The notes under the pieces: model-generated | Told to the model about the DNA's origin: nothing | Databases searched by the model: none | What the model saw: only the letters and a program-made list of their open reading frames with translations | Assembly: GCA_913057785.1 (NCBI GenBank) | Contig: CAJXPD010000087.1 | Span: 1-36,542, forward strand | Length of the DNA: 36,542 bases | Source: an uncultured Lewinella sp. | Lineage (GTDB): Bacteria; Bacteroidota; Bacteroidia; Chitinophagales; Saprospiraceae | Direction of reading: 5' to 3' | Position numbers and translations under genes: made by a program | In this document: positions 25,630-33,242 of the stretch, in pieces | Numbering within the stretch: position 1 is the stretch's first letter | Layout: the number at the start of each line of letters is the position of its first letter

Positions 25630-27873
25630 CTAACCGTCAGAAAACAACTTGCGCAACACCTCCGGATCGCCCAGATAGTCACCAACATCTTCCAACTCAA
25701 AAGTATAGGAATCCTTATCCCTTAAAGGTATTTTGGAAAGTGCAGAGCGAGAGGCATACCAAAGTCTACCATCTTTCGTGTAAACTAGCATCGTGTTCGG
25801 CGAAGAAAGATCCAGGTGTATCCGTGAATCATTATTATATGCCAAAAGGCCATTCAATTCATGGTTAATAATCTCAATTCTCTCCGCCTGCAATGCATTC
25901 CCATACTGATCTTGAAACTCGGCCAACAATTCATGCTTCTCTTCAAAACGTTTCAGTACATCACAGTTAAAAATGCCGAGCCCTCCAATCTGCAGTCTAG
26001 GTGTAGCTTGGTCAAAGGCCTTTTGCACCGTAAGGAATTTCTCTTCCGTCACAGCAACCTGTTCTCGATAATCTTCAATCAATTGCCTCCAATTGGGTCG
26101 CTGGTCGGCCATTAGTTCTTCTTCAAAATCACGGCCAAATCTCGCTAGAAAGCTAAAGCCGCGAGCTCCATTATACCTCCAGAAGAATCGATGGCCATAA
26201 TCCGTTCTTTTGAACTCAGAAGGCCATCTGTTGTTTTTGAAACGATCATCCAGGAGTGCGCGCCGCAGGCCTAATGCCCTCAGAGAATCATTTGTAACAG
26301 ATTTCGGAAGCAGAAGCTTTACACAGGGCCAAACCAACTCCACTGCTTTTGCCTTTTCGACCAAGGGTTGATCAAAGGCTAACTGGCGAGCCAGTAACTT
26401 CCCTTTATAAACCAGGAATAGAGAATCAGCCCTTCTAGGGTCGATTTTCCCTTCCTTTCTCGTACCCAGGCTGGCATTGAGTTTATGTACGATGCCATCA
26501 TATTTAATTTCCAATGTAAAGCGATTCTCTCCTCTATTTTTCTGCTTAATTCTCAGGTCGCAGAATCGCAAACCGCGTGTCTGTAATCGGGCTTTTTTAC
26601 TATCTCGTTTCCTTATCTTCCACATGAAGCCTTCAAAAGCGGTCAACTCCGTGTTTTCCCCCGTTCGATCTTCCATCCGAAAGAAACCTTTTCCCTTATA
26701 GCTCCAGGTTGACCTCAAGCGTAGGTTGTAGTACTTGGGCTTGCGATAGATATTTCGAATATCCAGGTGTCCCACAAAATGCGTTCCTGCGTATCTATTC
26801 CTCTCTTCAATTCCATCGTGGAACCGTTCATCAAAGGTTCTCAAGTCTATCGGTTCTCCATCCTCTATATCGTCATTTTCATAGACCCCCAGTAATTCAG
26901 GGATCAAATCATAGGCCAATTGTAATTGTTCGAAAGTGTCCGGATACTTATCCCAATAGGTATTGCTGGGCCAATCCAAAGGTAGGTCGCCAATCGAATC
27001 CGTGACACTGCCCAAAGAAATTTGTCGCGTGCCTTCGGCTTCGTAGGAAATCACATCCTCTCCCGTCTTCCAACTTTTGTTCTCCTCATCATATTGCCAA
27101 AACTGCGTACCTTCCGCCAACTGTGTTTGCACAAAATCCAAGGTCAATTCCTTGTTTTCCTGTAACTTCAAGCTTTTCCCTGCTTGATCATAGGCACGAA
27201 CCTCAAACATACCTGTAGAATTGAAGTAGCCAGGGGCTCCATCATACTCCAACTGCATTGGAATTCTACTAACAATGAAATCTGCCGGATCACGGAATTC
27301 TCGGTATTGAACAAGCACTTCTCCTTCCACGGGCGTACCATCTTTGTAGGTAAAAGCATTAGCGGGAATCTTGATCTTGGTTCCAGATCGTTCATAAGTC
27401 AATTCACTTGGCTGCCCACTAGGCACCAAGATGTAGGTACTTTCCACATTCCAGTCCGCTTTTTCTACGATTACTTCCACGCGTCGATTGCGAGCCATAG
27501 CCGCTTCGCTAGTATCTTGGCTAAGTGGATCAAGGTAGGCAAGTCCTTCTACCGTAATATCTTGCTCATCAAAGCCGTATGCCTTGATAGCCTCTTTAAC
27601 ACTCAGGGCTCTCCGATCAGATAATTCTTGGTTATAGCCTAAATTGCCACGCCGATCAGTATGTCCAATGAGACTAACCCGGTAACGCTGGGATAGGTCC
27701 AATTTGGCTACTTCTGCATCAATAGTGGCGCTGGCTTTTTCGGTCAAGCCATGCTTAGCATAGTCAAAATATACACGATAAAAACTCACAGGTTGAGCCA
27801 GCATTTGAGTAGCTGACATAAGAAGTAGGGCAAGTATGCTTGCCCGAAAGAGGGGGGTAATAGTAAGGCGCAT
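25630..27873 (-). CDS. Exported protein with N-terminal OmpA domain and 600-residue unknown region
   Basis: 747 residues. A signal peptide (1-26, cut before Gln27) is followed at once by an OmpA-like domain (about 30-135) with YFDYAKHGLTEKASATID, GHTDRRG (70-76, Asp73) and MARNRRVEVIV. In most OmpA-family proteins this domain is at the C-terminus, so the order is reversed. Next, PSELTYERSGTKIKIPANAF (about 150-175) and the segment GEVLVQYREFRDPADFIVSRIPM look like a ZU5-like beta domain known from other Bacteroidota proteins. The rest has no family that I recognise: a region rich in Arg, Asp and Tyr (about 330-560, with YKGKGFFRMEDR), an Arg-rich segment, a helical stretch near 590-640, and a beta-rich C-terminus. 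There is no T9SS tail, so periplasmic, peptidoglycan-bound is likely. It is flanked at both ends by palindromic elements A and B. Confidence 0.85.
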   Translation of the reverse strand: MRLTITPLFRASILALLLMSATQMLAQPVSFYRVYFDYAKHGLTEKASATIDAEVAKLDLSQRYRVSLIGHTDRRGNLGYNQELSDRRALSVKEAIKAYGFDEQDITVEGLAYLDPLSQDTSEAAMARNRRVEVIVEKADWNVESTYILVPSGQPSELTYERSGTKIKIPANAFTYKDGTPVEGEVLVQYREFRDPADFIVSRIPMQLEYDGAPGYFNSTGMFEVRAYDQAGKSLKLQENKELTLDFVQTQLAEGTQFWQYDEENKSWKTGEDVISYEAEGTRQISLGSVTDSIGDLPLDWPSNTYWDKYPDTFEQLQLAYDLIPELLGVYENDDIEDGEPIDLRTFDERFHDGIEERNRYAGTHFVGHLDIRNIYRKPKYYNLRLRSTWSYKGKGFFRMEDRTGENTELTAFEGFMWKIRKRDSKKARLQTRGLRFCDLRIKQKNRGENRFTLEIKYDGIVHKLNASLGTRKEGKIDPRRADSLFLVYKGKLLARQLAFDQPLVEKAKAVELVWPCVKLLLPKSVTNDSLRALGLRRALLDDRFKNNRWPSEFKRTDYGHRFFWRYNGARGFSFLARFGRDFEEELMADQRPNWRQLIEDYREQVAVTEEKFLTVQKAFDQATPRLQIGGLGIFNCDVLKRFEEKHELLAEFQDQYGNALQAERIEIINHELNGLLAYNNDSRIHLDLSSPNTMLVYTKDGRLWYASRSALSKIPLRDKDSYTFELEDVGDYLGDPEVLRKLFSDG

Positions 27874-27984
27874 TTGGATTAATTTAATGTACTTCCAATT
27901 AAAGTAGAATATAAGCTTATCCCTTTAGACGATCAAGAAAGCAAACAATTAAATTAAACCAAACATTAATATTACGCTCTTTAA

Positions 27985-28083
27985 CCTAGTCATCCGAAGC
28001 CCAAGGCTTAGTCATCCGAAGTCTTTCCTAGGCAGGACCTAGTTAGACTTCGGATGACTTGCAGCCACCAACTTCGGATGACT
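27985..28083. repeat. Palindromic REP-like element, copy B
   Basis: The inner stem is AGTCATCCGAAGTCT (28010-28024) paired perfectly over 15 bp with AGACTTCGGATGACT (28045-28059); the outer stem is AGTCATCCGAAG (27988-27999) with CTTCGGATGACT (28072-28083), also perfect. Compared with copy A, the inner stem differs by C-G instead of T-A at one pair (28023/28046 against 25553/25576), so both sides changed together. Copies A and B are in the same orientation. Copy B lies 12 bp from the stop of the SPOR lipoprotein gene, the same place that copy A takes after the preceding gene. Confidence 0.92.
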
Positions 28084-28094
28084 CAGCCCAGGCT

Positions 28095-28640
28095 TTAGTT
28101 TCGCAAGGCCTCTTCTACCGAGATACGCACGCCATCCTTATACGACACCACCCAGGCATCCTTTAGTCCCATCTCTTGTAATTGCGTTTGTAGCTGTTTG
28201 GCGTCTTCGTATACGCGAAAACGGCCAAGGGCAATCTTTTGTAGTTCATTTCGGGTTTCCAGAGAAAGCTGGTCTGTTGTTTCCAGGCTATTGTCGATGC
28301 GGCGTTGTTCATAGGCACCGATCTGCACACGGAACCAAACCCCATAGTTATCAGAAGAGGCTTGCATTTCTTTGGTAACTGTGGCAAGTTGACTCCTCAG
28401 GTTATTCATTTCGCTGCGCAAAGACTGGTTTTCCGCTTGAGTTTGAGTTAACTCATCACCAGAGCCTCCGAGCATATTTTTAGCTTGCGTCAATTCTCTT
28501 TGTAGCGTAGCTACTTGGTCTTCACATTGCTTCAAGGAAGATTTAGCAGATTCTACTTCTGCAGTCAACTCTTTAGAGGCGCTGCAGGAAGTCAAAGTCA
28601 TAGCCAAGGCTATAGCAATTAGGGGGAAGAGGTTCTTCAT
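28095..28640 (-). CDS. Lipoprotein with coiled coil and SPOR-like C-terminus
   Basis: 181 residues. The N-terminus is a lipoprotein signal ending in LTSC (Cys19). Residues about 25-95 form a coiled coil (VESAKSSLKQCEDQVATLQREL, then LRSEMNNLRSQLATVTKEM). The C-terminal part (about 103-180) has SPOR-domain pattern: FRVQIGAYEQRR, then LQKIALGRFRVYEDAKQLQTQLQEMGLKDAWVVSYKDGVRI. SPOR domains bind glycan strands stripped of peptides at the division septum. The likely role is an envelope or cell-wall associated protein, possibly at the septum; a role with FtsK in division is conceivable but only by analogy. It is 220 bp upstream of the OmpA-type gene on the same strand, with element B between them. 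Confidence 0.85.
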   Translation of the reverse strand: MKNLFPLIAIALAMTLTSCSASKELTAEVESAKSSLKQCEDQVATLQRELTQAKNMLGGSGDELTQTQAENQSLRSEMNNLRSQLATVTKEMQASSDNYGVWFRVQIGAYEQRRIDNSLETTDQLSLETRNELQKIALGRFRVYEDAKQLQTQLQEMGLKDAWVVSYKDGVRISVEEALRN

Positions 28641-29178
28641 GTTGGAGTAGTTTTGGTTATATAAAAGTAATCTTAGTTAATCGCTTCCGTTAAGCCTTCT
28701 CCATCGGAGACTAGGCCTGCAGTTAATGGGATGGATCGGTTTTGTAGGAAAGTTTAGAATTGCGAGAGAAAGTCCATGAATTAGGCTTTCGGTAAGTGTT
28801 GTTCACTTATAGCAATACGAACTGACCGTCAGATAGATGCTTAAAAGGTCTATTAATTCCCCTGTTCTATCCAACTCAAGATGAATGCGAGTAAAACACG
28901 CATTCTACACAACCAATACACCAAAATACTAATCTCTCTAAAATATCTCCCTTAGCTGACCCATCCTAGGGATGATTTGGTATTTTAGGCACCACAACAA
29001 AGTGGAAGGGATTCGGACTTGGCTGGCCTCTTGCATTTCTATGCAAATAATAGGCGGACTGAAAACTGCTTAATCATAGATCGTCTAAACTTCAGTGTCA
29101 CCTTTACCCAAGGAATCTACACTATTCTAGTATTTCCTTGAGTATTAAACCACAAATAAATCCATACAATTCAACAAA
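28641..29178. other. 540-bp intergenic region between divergent genes
   Basis: No credible ORF or RNA gene was found. TACTTTTA on the minus strand (about 28661-28668) is one base from the -7 consensus and may serve the SPOR lipoprotein gene. A short CCTTCTCC/GGAGA hairpin (about 28696-28717) is probably chance. I see no clear promoter for the acylase gene. Confidence 0.45.
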
Positions 29179-31260
29179 ATGAAAATGAAACTATTTTCCT
29201 TCTCCTTCGCCCTCTTACTTAGTGTATCCCTGTTTGGGCAGCAAAAAAATACTGAGATCATTTGGGATGAATGGGGCATTCCACACATTTATGCCCAAAA
29301 CCTCGAAGAACTAGGCTTTGCCTTTGGTTGGGCCCAGATGCATAGCCACGGCAATCTCATCCTAGAACTTTACGCTAAATCCAGAGGACGTGCCTCAGAG
29401 TATTGGGGAGAAGAATACTTCCAAAATGACCAGATGGTACATACGCTTGGCTTTCCAGAATTAGCCAGTGTTTGGTGGGAAAATCAAAAGCCGGAGATCA
29501 AGCCCTACGCTACGGCCTTTGTTGACGGCATGAATGCCTATGCTGAAGCCTTCCCAGATCGGATCGATGAAGCCAAAAAGGTAGCGCTACCGATTGAACA
29601 CGAAGATGTCATGCGCCACTATCTGTTTGTGATTTACAGCCGTTTTGTCGGAGGTGGAGACATCGGACGTTCTCAGTACTGGGCCCGACGAGGGTCTAAT
29701 ACTTACGCTGTTAGTGCTGAACGCTCGGCCTCCGGCAACGCCATGCTGGTTCAGAATCCGCATCTTCCTTGGTTTGACGAATGGCTATTTTACGAAGGTC
29801 ATCTCAATGCACCGGGTATCAACACTTATGGTGCCACCCTCGTTGGCTTCCCTACCCTAGGTATCGCCTTCAATGAACAATTGGGCTGGAGTCACACCAA
29901 TAATACCATCGACAATGCAGACCTATATGAGCTGACGCTAAAGGATCAAGGTTATGTCTTGGATGGCTCGGTTAAGCCTTTTAAGGTAATGAAGAAAGCC
30001 ATCAAGGTCAAGCAAAAGGACGGTACCGTTGCTGAAAAAGCCCTGGACATCTACGAATCCGAGCACGGAAGAGTCGTTAGTCAAAAGGGTGACAAAGCCT
30101 TAGCCATACGCATGCCAGGTTATGATCGCTATCATGCCGCTTTGCAATGGTGGAAAATGGGGACAGCCAAGAATTTTGGGGAATTCGAAGCAGCCCTGAA
30201 GGAAGTACAAATCCCATTCTTCAACATTATGTATGCTGATCAAAAGGGAGATATCTTTTACATGTTTAATGGCCAGGTGCCCAAGCGCAGTAGTGGGGAT
30301 TGGGGCTTTTGGAGCAATATCGTACCTGGTGATAATTCTAAACACATCTGGACAGATGTCCACTCCTACGCGGAGCTACCAAAAATCAAAAACCCTCCTG
30401 CGGGTTGGCTACAGAATGCCAATGACCCACCCTGGACTAGCACCTTCCCGATGCAACTCAATCCTAAGGACTTTCCTCCCTATATGTCCCCCATTCGCAT
30501 GACTTATCGCCCGCAACGCTCTGCTCGCATGCTAGCAGAAGATGAGTCCATCACTTTTGACGAGCTGGTGGAATACAAACTATCTACCCGCTGGGAGATG
30601 GCGGACCGACTCTTGGATGATCTCTTTGCTGCCATCGATGAACATGGCTCTGACCTTGCTAAGGAAGCTAAGACGGTACTAGAGAACTGGGATCGAGAAT
30701 CCAATGCAGATAGTAAAGGGGCAGCCCTATTCTATCTCTGGTCCAATAAATTCAACCCTTGGAACCCTCAAAACTACAAGGAGCAATGGTCCTTAAAGGC
30801 AGCAAGGACAACCCCCGATGGTCTAGCCGACCCAAAGAAAGCTGTCGCACTCTTAGAAGAAGCAGCGACTGAACTCAAGGGAGGTTATGGAAGCCTCGAT
30901 ATTCCATGGGGAGACATTTATCGGATCACCTACAATGGCCTTGACCTTCCCGGCAACGGTGCAGATGGTAGCGTCGGTGTATTCCGAGTCGCTTGGTCCA
31001 ATGGTTTGGAAGATGATGGTAAGATGCACATCAGTGGAGGCGATTCTTGGGTTTCCGTGATCGAATTTGGAGATAAGGTCCGGGCCAAGGCCTTGATGAG
31101 TTATGGAAATTCTACGCAAAAGGGTTCGCCGCACTATGGAGATCAGCTCAAGCTTTTCTCCAAAAATGAATTGCGAGAGGTATACTTTTATCGAGAAGAT
31201 GTAGTACCTCATGCAAAGCGTACGGAGACCTTGAAGAAAGGGCGATTTGTAGAGAAATAA
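29179..31260 (+). CDS. Penicillin acylase family (S45) Ntn-hydrolase
   Basis: 693 residues. A signal peptide (1-20, before Gln21) leads to EIIWDEWGIPHIYAQNLEELGFAFGWAQMH, the standard opening of this family's alpha chain. The Ntn nucleophile is Ser173 in RRGSNTYAVSAERSASG, where autocatalytic cleavage of the Gly172-Ser173 bond would free it as the N-terminus of the beta chain. QNPHLPW and the WSHTNNTIDNADLY segment (which supplies the catalytic Asn of this fold) are also present. Length is usual for acylases such as PvdQ, AiiD and penicillin G acylase. Natural substrates are acyl amides; quorum-quenching of acyl-homoserine lactones is possible but cannot be told from sequence alone. The product should be periplasmic. 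It is followed by an SGNH hydrolase gene after a hairpin. Confidence 0.93.
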   Translation: MKMKLFSFSFALLLSVSLFGQQKNTEIIWDEWGIPHIYAQNLEELGFAFGWAQMHSHGNLILELYAKSRGRASEYWGEEYFQNDQMVHTLGFPELASVWWENQKPEIKPYATAFVDGMNAYAEAFPDRIDEAKKVALPIEHEDVMRHYLFVIYSRFVGGGDIGRSQYWARRGSNTYAVSAERSASGNAMLVQNPHLPWFDEWLFYEGHLNAPGINTYGATLVGFPTLGIAFNEQLGWSHTNNTIDNADLYELTLKDQGYVLDGSVKPFKVMKKAIKVKQKDGTVAEKALDIYESEHGRVVSQKGDKALAIRMPGYDRYHAALQWWKMGTAKNFGEFEAALKEVQIPFFNIMYADQKGDIFYMFNGQVPKRSSGDWGFWSNIVPGDNSKHIWTDVHSYAELPKIKNPPAGWLQNANDPPWTSTFPMQLNPKDFPPYMSPIRMTYRPQRSARMLAEDESITFDELVEYKLSTRWEMADRLLDDLFAAIDEHGSDLAKEAKTVLENWDRESNADSKGAALFYLWSNKFNPWNPQNYKEQWSLKAARTTPDGLADPKKAVALLEEAATELKGGYGSLDIPWGDIYRITYNGLDLPGNGADGSVGVFRVAWSNGLEDDGKMHISGGDSWVSVIEFGDKVRAKALMSYGNSTQKGSPHYGDQLKLFSKNELREVYFYREDVVPHAKRTETLKKGRFVEK

Positions 31261-31274
31261 TTACCTTGCTGAAA

Positions 31275-31327
31275 GCAAACATCCGAATTTTGCTTGGCCT
31301 TTCCTGAGGAGATTTCGGATGTTTTGC
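31275..31327 (+). terminator. Hairpin after the acylase gene, sharing the CATCCGAA core of the palindromic repeats
   Basis: AAACATCCGAA (31277-31287) pairs over 11 bp with TTCGGATGTTT (31314-31324), extended by GC/GC with one bulged T. T-rich sequence follows. It begins 14 bp after the acylase stop. The core CATCCGAA/TTCGGATG and the apical TTTCCT are shared with elements A and B, so it may be a distant, short relative or simply a terminator with a common core. Confidence 0.6.
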
Positions 31328-31359
31328 TCTTCCTCTTTTACTGAAAAAAGCTTCGATCT

Positions 31360-32118
31360 ATGTCTTTACGTAAAATAGTCTCCCTCCTCTGCCTCTGTTA
31401 TTCATTTTCGATCCTTGGCTTTGGTCAATCAGAAAGACCCAAGAAGGTGTTGTTCGTGGGTAACAGCTACACCTACTTTTGGAACCTACCGCAGGTCACG
31501 GCGGCTATGATGAAGGCCAAGAAGCAAGCTTTTACCACGCAACAATCTACTGCGGGAGGTGCTCATTGGGGACATCATTGGCGCAATGAGCGAGGACTAC
31601 AAACGAAAAGCAAGATCCAGGGCGGGGATTTTGATGTCGTGATTCTCCAAAATCACAGCCGCAGTACCATTGATCGGCCGGATAGTTTGATGTACTTCGG
31701 TGGGCTTTTCAATGAGATGATCAAGAAAAGTGGGGCCAAGACTTACCTCTATATGACTTGGGCTAGATCCTGGGACCCTTATATGCAGGCCCCTATCAAA
31801 GCCAAGTACATGGAGTTGGCGGAGCAGATCGGCGCTACTATTGTTCCAGTTGGCCCTGCTTGGGAAAGGGCGAGAAGCTTACGTCCAGACTTGGAATTCT
31901 ACGATCCGGATGGAAGTCATCCCTCGGCTTTAGGCACTTACCTCACAGCCTGTGTTTTCTACGGGGTACTCACTGGAGAATCACCGATCGGCCTCCCCAC
32001 TCGCCTAACACGTAAGGATAAAGATGGAGAATTTCTTTTCTTGAATATACAAACCGAACAAACAGCAATCTTCTGTCAGAAAGTAGCGGATGAGATTATT
32101 CAATCTTATAATAAATAG
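31360..32118 (+). CDS. Exported SGNH/GDSL-type hydrolase
   Basis: 252 residues. A signal peptide covers 1-22 (LGFG before Gln23). The SGNH pattern follows: block I VLFVGNSYTY (30-39) with the nucleophile Ser36, a Gly at TAGGAHWG, an Asn at ILQNHS, and the catalytic pair Asp184 and His187 in DPDGSHPSALGTY. GNS replaces the usual GDS in the first block, which is common in this subfamily. Members hydrolyse O-acetyl or other esters, often on polysaccharides. The gene follows the acylase on the same strand after 99 bp with a terminator-like hairpin between, and it ends one base before the LacI-type regulator gene on the other strand. Confidence 0.85.
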   Translation: MSLRKIVSLLCLCYSFSILGFGQSERPKKVLFVGNSYTYFWNLPQVTAAMMKAKKQAFTTQQSTAGGAHWGHHWRNERGLQTKSKIQGGDFDVVILQNHSRSTIDRPDSLMYFGGLFNEMIKKSGAKTYLYMTWARSWDPYMQAPIKAKYMELAEQIGATIVPVGPAWERARSLRPDLEFYDPDGSHPSALGTYLTACVFYGVLTGESPIGLPTRLTRKDKDGEFLFLNIQTEQTAIFCQKVADEIIQSYNK

Positions 32119-32119
32119 G

Positions 32120-33145
32120 TTAGCGTTTTTTCAAAGAAGAGTTTCGAATTACCAATTCTGAGGGGAGTACGATCTCTTGTTTAGCAATGGCAACTGACTC
32201 TGCTTGCACTTGCTGCAGAAATAACATGGCCACCTCCTTGCCTAAATCCACGGTAGGCTGTTTGATGGTACTGAGGGTAGGGAAACAATAGGCGGCATGC
32301 GGTTCATCATCAAAGCCGATAACAGCGATATCATCAGGTACGGTCAAGCCATGCTCCCGGATCACGTGCATCGCCGCCATGGCAATATTATCATTCACGG
32401 CAAAAATTCCATCCGGGGGTTCAGGTAGAGTCAGGAGCTTCTTCGTGGGATAAGCCCCTTTGAAAGTTCGGAAGCCCGTTGGGAGAATATATTCTTCCCG
32501 GATATCTAGTCCATGCTTTTCTAATACATCCAGGTAAGCAGTGAGCCGCTCTTGCGTAACAGAAAGTCCTTCCGGCCCTTTTAGATGTGCAATCCGCTTA
32601 CACCCCATCTGGATAAGGTGCTCAACCGCCATCACGGCTCCAGAATAATGATCTACCCGCACGGTGGGTGCTTCAATTTCACAATCTCGGTCAAAGAGGA
32701 TCAGAGGTACTTGCTGGGCCAGAACGCGCTGAAAATGGCTATAATCCTTCGTTTCACTAGATACCGAAGCAAAGATACCGTCAACCCGGTTGGCTAGAAG
32801 ATTGTCAATGTAAGAGACCTCTGGTTCGTAAAACTCCTTAGTCTGAAAGATGCTGACGGTGTATCCTTGCGGCTCCAGTATCGTTTGAATACCGTCCAAG
32901 ATAGCCGCATTAAAGTAGCCCGTAATATTGGGAACAATCACTCCAACATTATAGGTTTTTTTGTTGAGTAAACTTAGAGATACTCGATTGGGTTGATAGC
33001 CCAGTTTCTGTGCATATTCTTGGATGTGCTTGCGTGTATATACGTTGATGGAGGGATGGTCCTTCAGGGCGCGCGAGACCGTGGAGGGCGAGCAGTTGAA
33101 CTTTCGGGCGATGTCCTTAATCGTTATGATCTTCGGTTTACTCAT
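32120..33145 (-). CDS. LacI/GalR-family transcriptional regulator
   Basis: 341 residues from ATG 33145; an upstream ATG at 33229 would add 28 residues (CDQYCRGSKGPPDFG) that are not part of the family, so it is rejected. The N-terminal HTH reads ITIKDIARKFNCSPSTVSRALKDHPSI, with the hinge region LGYQPNRVSLSLLNKK. The periplasmic-binding-protein-like effector domain (about 60-335) has VGVIVPNITGYFNAAILDGIQ, VDGIFASVSSE, DRDCEIEAPTVRVDHYSGA, PDGIFAVNDNIAMAAMHVI, VIGFDDEPHA and STIKQPTVDLGKEVA. Effector is probably a sugar or related ligand. It is convergent with the SGNH hydrolase and separated from the BNR protein by a hairpin. A perfect palindrome ACAAATTTGT (33159-33168) is 14 bp before the ATG and may be its own operator. 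Confidence 0.93.
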   Translation of the reverse strand: MSKPKIITIKDIARKFNCSPSTVSRALKDHPSINVYTRKHIQEYAQKLGYQPNRVSLSLLNKKTYNVGVIVPNITGYFNAAILDGIQTILEPQGYTVSIFQTKEFYEPEVSYIDNLLANRVDGIFASVSSETKDYSHFQRVLAQQVPLILFDRDCEIEAPTVRVDHYSGAVMAVEHLIQMGCKRIAHLKGPEGLSVTQERLTAYLDVLEKHGLDIREEYILPTGFRTFKGAYPTKKLLTLPEPPDGIFAVNDNIAMAAMHVIREHGLTVPDDIAVIGFDDEPHAAYCFPTLSTIKQPTVDLGKEVAMLFLQQVQAESVAIAKQEIVLPSELVIRNSSLKKR

Positions 33146-33158
33146 CGTAACCGAAAAT

Positions 33159-33168
33159 ACAAATTTGT
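33159..33168. promoter_or_regulatory. Palindrome immediately before the LacI-family gene
   Basis: ACAAATTTGT is a perfect 10-bp palindrome 14 bp upstream of the chosen ATG at 33145. LacI-family operators are palindromes but usually have a CG centre, so this one is only weakly suggestive. Confidence 0.25.
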
Positions 33169-33189
33169 TAGAGATCCCAAAATCAGGTG

Positions 33190-33231
33190 GCCCCTTTGAG
33201 CCTCTGCAATATTGATCGCAAAGGCTCAAAG
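33190..33231. terminator. Hairpin at the end of the BNR protein gene
   Basis: CTTTGAGCCT (33194-33203) pairs perfectly over 10 bp with AGGCTCAAAG (33222-33231), 11 bp after the stop of the BNR gene on the minus strand. There is no strong T tract, so it is either a weak terminator or an mRNA end-stabilising hairpin between the two minus-strand genes. Confidence 0.5.
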
Positions 33232-33242
33232 AGCGGCCTATT

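Noticed and set aside
33146..33229. ATG 28 codons upstream for the LacI-family regulator
   Set aside because: The extension does not resemble the family and would run into the hairpin at 33190-33231; the HTH begins right after the ATG at 33145.
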